64,000 nt of DNA from Gordonia sp. PDNC005 (GCF_016919385.1 NZ_CP070351.1:2852001-2916000), one strand, 5' to 3'. Shown: positions 24,552 through 33,092, counted from the first letter of the stretch. Notes: generated from the sequence alone by a model not told the origin. Program-made: numbers and translations.

Positions 24552-25942
24552 GACGTCGGCGGCAACTCAAGACCCGGGCCGCCGTTGAGCATCCCGCGCG
24601 CACGATCAGCCTTCTGCCGTGTCCACCCGGGGATGTCCTCCCACAGGGCCTCCGTCGGCACGCCGAGCATCGTCGCGAGCTTCCCCAGCCCGTCGACGGT
24701 CTGCGCGAAGCTCCGCGCCGACTGGTCGCGCCAGAGGACCTCGGACGCGAAGTCCTGCGCCGACACCATGTCGCCGGCAATGAACGCGCACGTTCGCAGC
24801 ACCTGTTCCCAGGATTCGCCGAACGACGTCTCGATCTCGCTGGACTTGCGTTCCTTGCCCGTCTCCAACGCGGCGAGTGTCGCCTCGGAGATGTTGCTGA
24901 TGCCGTCCAACCCGAGAGCGTGGGCAGGGATCTGTGCGGTCGCCGCGAGGTCGCGGATCGCACCCGCCTTCGACTCATGGAACGGCTTGATGTCCGTCGC
25001 GTCGAACTGCCCGACCTTGACGTCCTGGTCCTTGAAGAACCACGTCTCACCGACAGCCTGCCGGAACGCCTCACGCTCATCGGCCGGCATCCACCCCATC
25101 ACGTACCGCTGCTTGAACGCCTCCCAGTACTGAGCAGTGTTCCCCTCGTACACGGTCTGGTCGATGTTCGACTGGATACCGAGAATCGGCTCGATGATCC
25201 CGAACTGCTCCTCACCATCGAGGAGCATCCGGTCACGGAACCGCACGACCGGACACACACCCACACCGTGAGCGCGGCCCTCGATGTAGTCGAAGTTGTC
25301 GGCCGACTGCAGCGCCGGGTCCTTCCAACCCATGCCGGACACGTTCGGGGCGCGCTTCGCACCGATGAAGTGCACCTGCTCCTCGTCATAGACGCGGATC
25401 TGGTTGCCCTTCACCTCCAACGCCATGATCGGCCAATCCGAATCGACCGGGCCACCGCCAGGCGTCCACTCCATCGGCTCGCCGTACAGCGTCGTCATCT
25501 CCCGCGGCGACGTACCGCGCATGAACGCGCCCTCGGCCTTCGGCGCGCCAGCGGGCGCCATCGACGGCAGCACCACCACATAGCTCGTGCCGTAGTGCAG
25601 CGCCGCACGGTGCACGCCTGTTTGCCGGGCGTCGAAGCCGTTCTTCTGCCACCACACCCACGCCGGTGACGCGTCCTTCGTCGCGGACGCCAGGTAGTTG
25701 TCGACCTTCATGCCCTGCGAGAACACGTCCAGGACCAGCGGCAGGAAGTTGCGCTGCGACCGCGCCGCGATCGCCTTAACGGTCTCCGCCGACGTCGTCT
25801 TCGTCGACGCAAACACCTTCGACGCCGCGTTCTCGGTGGTCCACGGCTTCATCGCGTCCGCCAGCGGGTCGAGCCGCTTACGTTCCTCCTCGCGGACCTG
25901 CAGAAGGTTGCGAGCTGCGTCGATCGCCTGCAGCTTGTTCAC
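24548..25942 (-). CDS. Portal protein (SPP1 gp6-like)
   Basis: The product is 464 aa from GTG 25942 with AGGAGG upstream. It contains RSQRNFLPLVLDVFSQGMKVDNY, the wing region VCPVVRFRDR, GIQSNIDQTVYEGNTAQYWEAFKQRYVMGW, and the crown helix region IRDLAATAQIPAHALGLDGISNISEATLAALETG. These match actinophage portals of the SPP1 gp6 family. It forms the dodecameric ring at the packaging vertex and is encoded between terminase and MuF genes. Confidence 0.9.
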   Translation of the reverse strand: MNKLQAIDAARNLLQVREEERKRLDPLADAMKPWTTENAASKVFASTKTTSAETVKAIAARSQRNFLPLVLDVFSQGMKVDNYLASATKDASPAWVWWQKNGFDARQTGVHRAALHYGTSYVVVLPSMAPAGAPKAEGAFMRGTSPREMTTLYGEPMEWTPGGGPVDSDWPIMALEVKGNQIRVYDEEQVHFIGAKRAPNVSGMGWKDPALQSADNFDYIEGRAHGVGVCPVVRFRDRMLLDGEEQFGIIEPILGIQSNIDQTVYEGNTAQYWEAFKQRYVMGWMPADEREAFRQAVGETWFFKDQDVKVGQFDATDIKPFHESKAGAIRDLAATAQIPAHALGLDGISNISEATLAALETGKERKSSEIETSFGESWEQVLRTCAFIAGDMVSAQDFASEVLWRDQSARSFAQTVDGLGKLATMLGVPTEALWEDIPGWTRQKADRARGMLNGGPGLELPPTS

Positions 25943-25955
25943 ACAGACCTCCTGG

Positions 25956-27554
25956 TCAGAAGAAGAACGCCTCCCCAGTGCGGGGCTTAGATCGTTTGCC
26001 GGACTCTTGAAACTTGGCGCGCGCCATGTCAGCGAGCAGCAGTGCTGCCCAGCCGTCGACCTTGCGTGCCGACTCGCGGTGCTCCTTGCCGAAGCTGAGA
26101 CCGAAGCTGTTCAGGCGGCGGCGGGCGTTCAGGACGTGCGTCCGAAGTAGGCGATCCAGCGGGGTGCCGGAAGCGACCTTCACCCGCTCATCGAGGACCG
26201 ATGCGAGCAACGACTCGTTAGCCAGCGTCAGATCGCGTTTCCCACCGCGCATGTCCCAGCCAATCGCCGACCGCGTCGACGCTTTGACTGCGAGCTGGTC
26301 GCGGTAGTCGATCGACCAGGCGTCGATGTAGGACTCCCACAGCGCGACGTCGGCGAAGAATGCGACGACGTCGTACTGCTCGAGCGTGTTCCGGACGACG
26401 CCGTCAACCTCGGTGCGGTCGACCTCCCAGTCGCGGCCAGCCGGGCCGTCGGGTGCCTGCCAGATGCCGATCGGCTGAATCAGACGGTCCTCGACGCGCA
26501 TCGCGATCAGGGCGGTCGCGTCGTCGGTCTTGCCGCCGTCGAATCCGAGAACGATCGTGTCGCCCGGGGTCAGGCGGCGGCCTCCGAGATCGGCGAGGCG
26601 ATCCCACTCGATCGGCGTCAGCAGCGCATCCGACGCCGCGACGACCTGGTTCAGGTAGAAGCGGCGCGACATCTCCACCGGCGTCGCCGGATCGAGGATT
26701 TCTTCGACCAGTCGGTCGATGTCGAGCCACACCGAGTCGCCCCGGGCGGCCACGAGCCCGGCGCGCAGCGACTCCCGATCCGCCATCTCCGTCGACGTCG
26801 GAGCCTCGGTCGCGTCGTAGTACAACGCCGCCGCCGACCGACCTGTCGAAATGGCCTGCCACGCGTCGTAGTCGAGTTCGGCGACTGAGCCTTCCCCGGG
26901 CACATGCGCGTTCTGGATCGCCAAGGCACGCGCGGCGCCGTCTCGGGACTTGCCGAGGTTGCGGGTGACCACGCGCGCCATCTCGATGCCCTGATTCGCA
27001 TCGATCCAGTGCTGAGTCTCATTCATCAGGCAGAACGAAGGCCGGCCACCCTCAAGGGCTCGCGGCGACGACGTCACCGCTTCGATTCGGCCAGTCCCGC
27101 GGACGTACGTGATTTCCTTGCCCAGGTCGACGTTGAACTCGGCGACCGCGTCCTTCGACAGCATCGGGCCGAGGAGCGTCATCGTGTTGCGGGTCTGCTC
27201 ACGCGAGACCGCCGCGACCTGGATCCACGGTGCCGGGTGCTGCGTCAGGACGCCGTTCACCAGCCTGCAGCGACCGAGCGCCTCGAACCAGATCAGCGCC
27301 ACAGAGAACGGGTCCTTGCCCCAGCCCTTCATCCGGCGCAACACACCGCGGCGATTGACGAACCGATCCCGCTCGTCGACCTCGTACCAGCGCAGACCAA
27401 TCCGCAGCTGCTCGCGTGTGAGGCGGAGTGGCTGCCCGGCATCCGGACCGTCCGGCTGCAGCAGCCAGTCAGTGCAGAACTGCGCGAACTCCCAGCCGAT
27501 CACCGCGGCACGCCCCGTCGGAACCGTGTCCGTCCAGGTGCGGACCGCGGTCAT
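25956..27554 (-). CDS. Terminase large subunit
   Basis: The product is 532 aa. The ATPase half carries a Walker A variant (RRMKGWGKDP near residue 75), a hydrophobic Walker B region with FCLMNETQHW near 178, and a coupling motif. The nuclease half carries VLGFDGGKTDDATALIA (about 345-360) and a late aspartate in KVDGWAALLLADMARAKF. It pumps and cuts phage DNA. The start overlaps... the small subunit lies directly upstream with ATGA overlap. Confidence 0.93.
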   Translation of the reverse strand: MTAVRTWTDTVPTGRAAVIGWEFAQFCTDWLLQPDGPDAGQPLRLTREQLRIGLRWYEVDERDRFVNRRGVLRRMKGWGKDPFSVALIWFEALGRCRLVNGVLTQHPAPWIQVAAVSREQTRNTMTLLGPMLSKDAVAEFNVDLGKEITYVRGTGRIEAVTSSPRALEGGRPSFCLMNETQHWIDANQGIEMARVVTRNLGKSRDGAARALAIQNAHVPGEGSVAELDYDAWQAISTGRSAAALYYDATEAPTSTEMADRESLRAGLVAARGDSVWLDIDRLVEEILDPATPVEMSRRFYLNQVVAASDALLTPIEWDRLADLGGRRLTPGDTIVLGFDGGKTDDATALIAMRVEDRLIQPIGIWQAPDGPAGRDWEVDRTEVDGVVRNTLEQYDVVAFFADVALWESYIDAWSIDYRDQLAVKASTRSAIGWDMRGGKRDLTLANESLLASVLDERVKVASGTPLDRLLRTHVLNARRRLNSFGLSFGKEHRESARKVDGWAALLLADMARAKFQESGKRSKPRTGEAFFF

Positions 27555-27964
27555 TCGGCTGCGCGGCGGTACTCGTCCATGATCGCGACCTTCGCCGGAT
27601 CAGCCTCCGGCTCACCGCCACGCTCGAGCTCGATCCGCGCGCGCCGCCGGTCCCCCTCGGTGACCAGCAGCCGCTCGAACGACGAATAGATTGTCTGCAG
27701 CGCTACCGCGGACCGCTTGTCCGAGTTCTTGTAGTGCGACAGGTCATCCATCAGCGAGTACGCGAACGCCCAGTCCGACGGCTCATAGAACTCCGCCTGT
27801 CCCGAGTCCTTGAGCGACTGCCACAGTCGCTTGGCGATCGGGTGCCACGACGACGCCATTCGCGGCACCGACACGCTGCGCGCGCCGGCCGTCGTGACGA
27901 CCTCGACATCGGACTTGTTGCGGCGCCGACGTTGGTCGGAGCGTTTCGGGACGGGACCGGGCAT
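27551..27964 (-). CDS. Terminase small subunit
   Basis: The product is 137 aa from ATG 27964 with CAGGAGG upstream. A basic N-terminus (PGPVPKRSDQRRRRNK) is followed by WHPIAKRLWQSLKDSGQAEFYEPSDWAFAYSLMDDL and a C-terminal helical oligomerisation part with RRARIELERGGE. This is the phage P27-like/actinophage small-terminase pattern. It recognises the packaging site, probably in the gap just upstream. Confidence 0.85.
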   Translation of the reverse strand: MPGPVPKRSDQRRRRNKSDVEVVTTAGARSVSVPRMASSWHPIAKRLWQSLKDSGQAEFYEPSDWAFAYSLMDDLSHYKNSDKRSAVALQTIYSSFERLLVTEGDRRRARIELERGGEPEADPAKVAIMDEYRRAAE

Positions 27965-28142
27965 GGCAGCTGACCTCCTGGATCAAGCTCAAGGGGCGCG
28001 GAAACGCCTCCAGGGCGTCCGCGAGGGTCGATCGAACTCGCAGGTCACAAGGACCCGCAACGGTTGGAACCCGTACACGGCCAGAGGTGCTATGCGTAGC
28101 GGCGTGGGTGTGGGGCGGGTCGGGGGTGTACCCCCACCCCTG
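27965..28142. other. Candidate cos/packaging region
   Basis: A 178-bp gap without a gene lies between the HNH nuclease and small terminase genes, which is where cos lies in many cohesive-end phages. It contains the palindrome GGGGGT-GT-ACCCCC (28122-28135) in a G/C-strand-biased tract, and CGTCC/GGACG-type short repeats near 28000. The exact cut cannot be read from sequence. Confidence 0.45.
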
Positions 28143-28436
28143 TCAGGTGAGTCCGGGGTGGGGTTCGGGTTGGCGTGTGCGTTTGGCGGTGCGGATCGCT
28201 TGGCCTTCGGCTGCTTCGCGTCGGGTCTTGCGGTCGTGGCAGGTGTCGCAGAGCCATTGGGCGTTGTCGATGGTGTTGTTGCCGCCTCGTGCGGTGTTGC
28301 GGATGTGGTCGAGGCGGAGCGGGCAGTTGGTGGCTCCGCATTCGGCGCACTGTGCGGGGAGTTCGCGTTGGGCTTGGCGTCGGACTGCGGCTGGGAAGTC
28401 GGTGTGGCGTCGGCCGTCGCGGTTCCATCCGGTCAT
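28143..28436 (-). CDS. HNH endonuclease
   Basis: The product is 97 aa from ATG 28436, overlapping the upstream stop (ATGA). It contains CAECGA, LRLDHIRNTARGGNNTIDNAQWLCDTCHDRKT, the full HNH core with two zinc-binding CxxC pairs. HNH proteins next to the terminase assist cos cleavage in HK97-like phages. The long upstream extension to 28979 is a shadow. Confidence 0.88.
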   Translation of the reverse strand: MTGWNRDGRRHTDFPAAVRRQAQRELPAQCAECGATNCPLRLDHIRNTARGGNNTIDNAQWLCDTCHDRKTRREAAEGQAIRTAKRTRQPEPHPGLT

Positions 28437-28846
28437 GTGGGGATCATGTCGATGTAGCCGCTGATGATCTCGTTGGCGGTGGTGACCAGTTCGACCCACA
28501 GGTCGATGGTGTCTCCGTCGTTGATGGTTCTGGCGACTGGGGTTGAGGTCGACGTGACGGGTGTCGATGTCGAGTTCACGATGGTCGCTACTTGGGTGCC
28601 GTTGACGCGGATGTAGGCGCGTGCCCATGCTCCTGATCGGTTCCAGGTGATGGAGCCGGTGAGTGTGACTGGCCCTGTTCCTGCGGCGATGATGGTGTCG
28701 GAGGAGATCACTGCGGGGTAGGTGGTGTCTGATGCGATTGGCATGCGGGCGCCTGCTTGCGGTGGGTTCCAGTTGGTTCCGGTCTTGACTGCCTTCTGTC
28801 GCTGCAGTCCGCGTGTGCGGGCTGCTCGGTACCGTGGGCCGATCAC
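28433..28846 (-). CDS. Virion-associated beta-rich protein of the fibre cassette
   Basis: The product is about 137 aa from GTG 28846 (GTGA overlap with the gene upstream). After a basic N-terminus (RYRAARTRGLQRQKAVK) it is a beta-sandwich-like domain (TGPVTLTGSITWNRSG, ARAYIRVNGTQVATIVNS, DTIDLWVELVTT). It is probably a tail-fibre accessory or tip protein. The longer frame to 28909 has no support. Confidence 0.6.
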   Translation of the reverse strand: MIGPRYRAARTRGLQRQKAVKTGTNWNPPQAGARMPIASDTTYPAVISSDTIIAAGTGPVTLTGSITWNRSGAWARAYIRVNGTQVATIVNSTSTPVTSTSTPVARTINDGDTIDLWVELVTTANEIISGYIDMIPT

Positions 28847-29262
28847 GCCATGTCTCCTGCTGCGATCCACTGGTCTGTGCCTCGCTTGCGGAGGGTGATG
28901 ATCGACCACTGTGCGCGGGTCTTGGTCGTCCCTCCGGCTCCGGCTGTGGAGATGGTGACGCCTGCGCCTGCTGCGGCACTGACCTGCCCAGCTCCGATCT
29001 GCACGATCTCGAGGACGGTGCCGATGGGGAATGCGGTGGTGCTGTTGGGCGGGACCGTGACGGTGACTGCGGTGGCAGATGACACTTCGACTGCGCGCCC
29101 TTGGTCTCCGAGTACGAGGGTGTAGGTGGCTGTCACTGAGTTGACGGGGACGAGTTGTGCTGCGGTGAGTGCTGTCTGTGAGGCCCAGCGTGCGTCGCCT
29201 TGGCCGAGGGTGACGATGTCGTCGGGCGAGACTGCGTCGGGTCCGCGGTACGGGACGCCCAT
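28843..29262 (-). CDS. Tail fibre-associated structural protein
   Basis: The product is 139 aa from ATG 29262, one base beyond the upstream stop. The N-terminus MGVPYRGPDAVSPDDIVTLGQGDARW is followed by a Thr/Ser/Val-rich trimer-like beta region (YTLVLGDQGRAVEVSSATAVTVTVPP). This pattern occurs in phage fibre and head-fibre proteins. It belongs to the cassette upstream of cos. Confidence 0.65.
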   Translation of the reverse strand: MGVPYRGPDAVSPDDIVTLGQGDARWASQTALTAAQLVPVNSVTATYTLVLGDQGRAVEVSSATAVTVTVPPNSTTAFPIGTVLEIVQIGAGQVSAAAGAGVTISTAGAGGTTKTRAQWSIITLRKRGTDQWIAAGDMA

Positions 29263-29263
29263 A

Positions 29264-30373
29264 TCAGCTGCGTGCGGACCAGGTGTACTGGTTCGTGGTG
29301 GGTGCGGTCTTGAACGTGGCGACGACGGCGTTGGCACCGGACTTGGCGATCTCGACCATGACCTGCTTGCCGGTGGAGGCTTCCCAGATGGTGATCTGGG
29401 CGGAGTCGGTGCCGAGGTTGTGGGTGATCGTGGCGTTGGTCGAGCCTGCGGGGACGGTGCCGGATGCGGTCCGGGCGATGGTGGCGTCGACGGCGATGCC
29501 GGTGCCGTCGACAGTGATACCGCCGCTGGCCTTGGGGAGCACGGAGAGTGTGCTGCCGGTCTTGGTGAGGCCGTTGCCCGCGGTGATGATCTCGCCGGTG
29601 GATCCGGCGACCATGCGGGTCCAGGTCTGGTTGGTGGTGCCGACGGTGATCGCGGCGTCGGAGACGAGGCCCCAGAGGGTGTCGGCTTCGGTGGTGCCTT
29701 CGCGGACGGCGACGAGGGTGCCGGGTGCGAGTTCGCCGGTCTCGTCGGCGTCGGTGGTGCGTGACCATGCACCGGCTGCGGCGAGGTAGATGCCGTTGGC
29801 GGCGGCGCTGGTTTGTCCTGCGACGAGGATGCGGTCGCCTGCGACGACGGCGACACCGTCGATGGTCTGCGCGCCGGTGAGGGTGATGTTGGTCTTGGCG
29901 ACGGCGCGGACGGCGTTCTTGATGGCGATGCCGGATGCGGCGGCGTTGGCGACTGCTGCGACGGCGTCGAGCTGTGCCTTGGTGACGGCGTCGGCGGCGC
30001 CGGTGCCGGTCGCGAGGTTGGTGATGCGCTGGGTGCCCATCGACACGGCGGCGGTGGGCGCGGCGAACTCGTCGAGGCGCGACGCGATGACGGCGGCGTG
30101 GAAGTCGCTGATCGTCGAGGACGACTGGCTTCCGGTGTGGTTCGTGCGGTCGAGAAGCGACGCCTTTGTGGTGCCTTCGAGGGACGTCAGATTCTGCGGC
30201 AGCTGCATCCACGCGGCGGACCGGCACACGTAGAAGCGGTCGTCTTGGGTGTTGTAGACGACGTAACCGTTCTGGGCTGCGGTCGCGGTGGGGAGGCCGT
30301 TGAGTCGGGGGACGCGGAAGTCCTGGATCTCGTTGCCGCGGAGGTCGATGTCGTTGACGAAGGGAATGGCCAT
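29264..30373 (-). CDS. Tail fibre protein
   Basis: The product is 369 aa, from ATG with GAGGAGC upstream. The N-terminus (MAIPFVNDIDLRGNEIQDFRV) and the motifs RITNLATGTGAADAVTKAQLDAVAA and GDRILVAGQTSAAANGIYLAAAGAWSR are characteristic of long tail fibres of many phage groups. The C-terminus (TITHNLGTDSAQITIWEASTGKQVMVEI) is a receptor-facing beta domain. It is encoded well away from the main tail module, upstream of terminase. Confidence 0.85.
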   Translation of the reverse strand: MAIPFVNDIDLRGNEIQDFRVPRLNGLPTATAAQNGYVVYNTQDDRFYVCRSAAWMQLPQNLTSLEGTTKASLLDRTNHTGSQSSSTISDFHAAVIASRLDEFAAPTAAVSMGTQRITNLATGTGAADAVTKAQLDAVAAVANAAASGIAIKNAVRAVAKTNITLTGAQTIDGVAVVAGDRILVAGQTSAAANGIYLAAAGAWSRTTDADETGELAPGTLVAVREGTTEADTLWGLVSDAAITVGTTNQTWTRMVAGSTGEIITAGNGLTKTGSTLSVLPKASGGITVDGTGIAVDATIARTASGTVPAGSTNATITHNLGTDSAQITIWEASTGKQVMVEIAKSGANAVVATFKTAPTTNQYTWSARS

Positions 30374-30384
30374 GTCGGTGCTCC

Positions 30385-30753
30385 TCAGCTGATGATGGCG
30401 CGGCCGGTGGCCGGGTGCTTGTGGTCGACGGTGACGGTCCGCCCGTCCGCTGACGTGTTCCAGTCGGCCATGACGTTTTCGCCTGCGGGTGTCGTCGGGT
30501 AGATGACGCGGCAGGAGGTGATCTGGCGGCCGAGTGGGTTGTCGATGGTCCAGACGGCGGCGAGCTCGGTCTGGATGTGGGTGTGGTTGAACGCGCCTTC
30601 GAGGACGATCTCGGCGTCTTTGCCGGGCGGTCCTGGAACGGGCACGGCGACGAGCGGCGCTGGGTCCGGCAGCGTAGCGGTGGTGACGGCGGGGTGGCGT
30701 GGGAGGCCGGTGACGACGTGGTGGCCGTCGCCGAGGCAGATTGGGGCGCTCAT
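30385..30753 (-). CDS. Small virion protein of the fibre cassette
   Basis: The product is about 122 aa from ATG 30753, overlapping the upstream stop (ATGA). It is proline-rich at the N-terminus with a collagen-like PVPGPPGKDAEIV, then HTHIQTELAAVWTIDNPLGR and TVTVDHKHPATG. The pattern resembles minor tail/fibre adaptor proteins. No catalytic motif seen. Confidence 0.6.
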   Translation of the reverse strand: MSAPICLGDGHHVVTGLPRHPAVTTATLPDPAPLVAVPVPGPPGKDAEIVLEGAFNHTHIQTELAAVWTIDNPLGRQITSCRVIYPTTPAGENVMADWNTSADGRTVTVDHKHPATGRAIIS

Positions 30754-31073
30754 ACCCACACCACGGACCCTTTGGCCCACACGAAGGGGCCTCGGCCGTC
30801 GTCGTAGTCGAGGGTGAGGCGTGCTCGGGTGCGGTCAGCGATCGTGTCGACGGTGTTGCTGTCGATGTCCCAGCGAAGGTGGGCTCCGTCGACGACCGCG
30901 GTCCACGTCCACTCGTCTTCTCCGGACGTGAGGAGCAGGGTTGCGGTGGTGCCTGTGGGCCAGTCGACGGGGACGCCTGCGTCGCTTTCGAGGCGGATGG
31001 TGTCGATGAAGTCGTCGCCTCGGCAGAGGAGGACTTCGAGGGCTTCGCGTTGGTCGCCGAGGCGCAGGGTCAT
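30750..31073 (-). CDS. Beta-sandwich minor structural protein (LtfC/p132-like)
   Basis: The product is 107 aa. It starts MTLRLGDQREALEVLLCRGDDF, with VPVDWPTGTTATLLLTSG, WTAVVDGAHLRWDID and RARLTLDYDDG. This is the LtfC/p132/Gp6-type beta-sandwich found next to tail-fibre genes in mycobacterial and corynebacterial phages. It is translationally coupled to a 47-aa zinc-binding-like micro-gene upstream. Confidence 0.7.
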   Translation of the reverse strand: MTLRLGDQREALEVLLCRGDDFIDTIRLESDAGVPVDWPTGTTATLLLTSGEDEWTWTAVVDGAHLRWDIDSNTVDTIADRTRARLTLDYDDGRGPFVWAKGSVVWV

Positions 31074-31213
31074 TGGTCGTCTCGCTGTGCGCTGCAGCCG
31101 TGGGGTCGGCAGTCGCCGTGGCGGCGGGTTTGGCAGGGGCGGCAGTAGCGTCCGAGGTCGCCGGAGTCGCCGGGCCAGTGTTCGGGGTGCACGAGGTGGT
31201 CGCAGTCAGCCAC
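31070..31213 (-). CDS. Cys/His-rich micro-protein, 47 aa
   Basis: It starts at GTG 31213 with GAGGAGG upstream and ends in ATGA overlap with the next gene. The product reads ADCDHLVHPEHWPGDSGDLG then RYCRPCQTRRHGDCRPHGC. Its five cysteines and several histidines suggest one small zinc-binding knuckle. Such peptides are common in actinophages; the role is unknown. Confidence 0.65.
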   Translation of the reverse strand: MADCDHLVHPEHWPGDSGDLGRYCRPCQTRRHGDCRPHGCSAQRDDQ

Positions 31214-31352
31214 GGTGGTCCTCCTCGAGGGTGATGCGGATGGTCACGTCGATGCGTGCGCGCCGCAGGATGTCGGTGGTGACTTGGGTGGCGATGGGGC
31301 GGATGGCTTCGGTGATCTGGTCGGTGAGCCATGCGGTGATCGATGAGAGCAC
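31206..31352 (-). CDS. Small helical hypothetical protein, 48 aa
   Basis: The frame from GTG 31352 (VLSSITAWLTDQITEAIRP, then ATQVTTDILRRARIDVTIRI) has GGAGA upstream and overlaps the next small gene by eight bases. The longer frame to 31592 runs through the upstream terminator, so it is rejected. The product is amphipathic and helical; function unknown. Confidence 0.55.
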   Translation of the reverse strand: MLSSITAWLTDQITEAIRPIATQVTTDILRRARIDVTIRITLEEDHRG

Positions 31353-31610
31353 GGTGTCTCCGCTCGACGGGGGTTGGTTCCTGGGGCGCAGCTCTCCCCT
31401 CGCCTCGAAAGGTAGGAGTGGGTCGTGGGCGCCCGCTAAGACTCGGGCGGCGGCACGTGATGGTGCGCGGAGGCTTGGCGCGGCTACTCGCCGAATGGTT
31501 GCGCTTTGACGCCCCAGGAATGCCGAAAGGCGCGGAACCATCATGGTTCCCGCGCCTACGGCGTTCAGCCTATCACCGTCGGTGGTGCACACAAGGCAAC
31601 TGTCGGTGTT
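31353..31610. other. Gap between early and late transcription units
   Basis: No gene supported. The region holds a terminator-like hairpin at 31528-31557 and probably the promoter for the late/fibre genes, which was not recognised. The sequence nearer the 48-aa gene is purine-rich on the + strand. Confidence 0.4.
31524..31560 (-). terminator. Terminator at the end of the early operon
   Basis: A near-perfect 14-bp stem with one bulge (AGGCGCGG-AACCAT at 31528-31541, ATGGTT-CCCGCGCCT at 31543-31557) is followed on the - strand by TTTCGGC. It lies about 50 bp after the last early gene (stop at 31611). It would separate early from late transcripts. Confidence 0.65.
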
Positions 31611-32369
31611 TCATCCGGCCCGCTTCTCGCCCGCCGCGATAAGCGCGAGTGCCTCATCCAGCCGGTACCGCCCGCCGCCGTGGTCGGCGAGCCGTCCGCG
31701 GCGGATCCAGCTGTTGAGGGTCTCGCGTTTGATGGGCTTCTTCGCGAACATGACCAGCGCGGTCCGCAGTTCGGTCTTGGCGAACAGTCGCGCACCCATC
31801 GCGGCTTCGGTCGCCACACGTAGGGAGGGTAGGTCGATGTCCTCTTGGCAGGTGCCGCAGTGGAGGGTGTCGCTGCGGCGGTCGGGTCTGCAGTAGACGC
31901 CGGCGCACAGGCCCTTCTGCCCTGCGTCTCGTGGTGCTTGGCAGGGGCCGACGAACTCGCTCGGGGTTGGGCGGTCGATGACGCGCATGAGGCGCTTGTG
32001 TGAGTCGCTGATCTCGTCGTATGCGGCGACTGCGTCCTCGGTCTTGGCGAGGTCGATGAGGTGCCGGTCGAGCCACTTCGCCCACGGTGCTGTGCGTTGT
32101 TCGCCGGGCCACGGGACAGCGGAGTGCTGACAGATGTGGTCGGCCCAGGCGCGGAGTGTGCCGTGGATGTCGTGGGCGACGTCGCTGGCGTGGAGGTTGA
32201 TGTCGAGGGGGCGGTCGTCGGAGCGGATGGGGCTGCGGTCGTGGGAGACGACGCGGCAGACGGCGTCGTCGAGTGCTTCGGCTGCCCATTCGTGGATGTC
32301 GCGAAGGCGTCCGCTGAGCGTCCGGATGAGGGGACGGTCGAGGTACAGGTGGTCGTCGTCGGTGGTCAC
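31611..32369 (-). CDS. Zinc-ribbon/HTH DNA-binding-like protein
   Basis: The product is 252 aa from GTG 32369. A helical N-terminal half is followed by cysteines arranged as a zinc ribbon (GPCQAPRDAG, LCAGVYCRPDRR, LHCGTCQED; about 143-178). A C-terminal helix-turn-helix (KKPIKRETLNSWIRRGRLADHGGGRYRLDEAL; about 210-242) resembles MerR-like excisionase or replication-associated modules. It ends the early operon and could be a late-gene regulator or excision factor. Confidence 0.65.
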   Translation of the reverse strand: MTTDDDHLYLDRPLIRTLSGRLRDIHEWAAEALDDAVCRVVSHDRSPIRSDDRPLDINLHASDVAHDIHGTLRAWADHICQHSAVPWPGEQRTAPWAKWLDRHLIDLAKTEDAVAAYDEISDSHKRLMRVIDRPTPSEFVGPCQAPRDAGQKGLCAGVYCRPDRRSDTLHCGTCQEDIDLPSLRVATEAAMGARLFAKTELRTALVMFAKKPIKRETLNSWIRRGRLADHGGGRYRLDEALALIAAGEKRAG

Positions 32370-32524
32370 TGCTGGCCTCCGGCTGCTGCGGTCAGCAGGG
32401 ACACGATGATGTGCATGGACTGTACTTCGGTGAATCCGGCGTCGAGGTAGGCGACGAACAGTTCGTGCGTCTGGTGAGCACCTTCCTGCATAGCGGTGAA
32501 CGGGTCAGCTGGCTGGTCGGTCAT
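32366..32524 (-). CDS. Micro-protein, 52 aa
   Basis: From ATG 32524 (MTDQPADPFTAMQEGAHQTH, ending IIVSLLTAAAGGQQ). It overlaps the start of the 252-aa gene (GTGA) and the stop of the 48-aa gene upstream (ATGA). Helical and slightly amphipathic; unknown function. Confidence 0.65.
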   Translation of the reverse strand: MTDQPADPFTAMQEGAHQTHELFVAYLDAGFTEVQSMHIIVSLLTAAAGGQQ

Positions 32525-32667
32525 TTGGTGGCCTTTCGTGCTGCGCGGATCTGGGCTTGGAGGTCGGTTGCTTCGACGACGACCTGATGGAGGGCGTCGA
32601 GGAGTTCGTCGTAGGTCGGGTCGCCGGCGAGGAGTTCGCGGGCGTCCTGCACGGGGTCTGCGCTCAT
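32521..32667 (-). CDS. Micro-protein, 48 aa
   Basis: From ATG 32667 (MSADPVQDARELLAGDPTYD, ending QIRAARKATK), coupled by ATGA overlap to RusA upstream and to the 52-aa gene downstream. It is a charged helical peptide of unknown function, plausibly a partner of early replication proteins. Confidence 0.65.
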   Translation of the reverse strand: MSADPVQDARELLAGDPTYDELLDALHQVVVEATDLQAQIRAARKATK

Positions 32668-33092
32668 GCGATACCCGCGTGGATGGTGTTGACGGTGATC
32701 GCGGCGCCGGAGGGTTCTCCGAGTTCTGCGATCCGTTTGGTGGCGTGGAGGGCGACGACGTGGGAGTCGTCGGCGATCCAGACGCCGGTGATGGCGTCGA
32801 GGACTGCTCGGGCGAGTTTGTCGACGTCGGGCCGTTTCACCGCGGGCGGTGTCGACGCTCGTTTCGGTGTCCCCTGCGGGCGTGGCATGACGAATCCGAT
32901 CGAGACGGAAACCGGGCCCGGCGGGAGGATTCCGCCGCGCCTACGGGCCGATGCAGCGATCTGCTGCCGCCACGGCCCGACGTACTTCGATGACTCGACG
33001 AGAATCACTCGGCCGGACTTCGTTCGGCCTTTCGGGGACTTCGAGCCCTGCGGTGCTGGGCGGCCGACGACGAACACGTGACGGTCAGGCAT
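32664..33092 (-). CDS. RusA-like Holliday junction resolvase
   Basis: The product is about 142 aa from ATG 33092, eight bases inside the end of the upstream gene. It shows the RusA core KRPDVDKLARAVLDAITGVWIADDSHVV (residues about 93-120), with the acidic residues that bind metal, and an N-terminal VVGRPAPQGSKS. RusA resolves recombination junctions and fits the nearby RecT/exonuclease pair. An upstream ATG at 33143 exists but lies in the preceding gene. Confidence 0.88.
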   Translation of the reverse strand: MPDRHVFVVGRPAPQGSKSPKGRTKSGRVILVESSKYVGPWRQQIAASARRRGGILPPGPVSVSIGFVMPRPQGTPKRASTPPAVKRPDVDKLARAVLDAITGVWIADDSHVVALHATKRIAELGEPSGAAITVNTIHAGIA

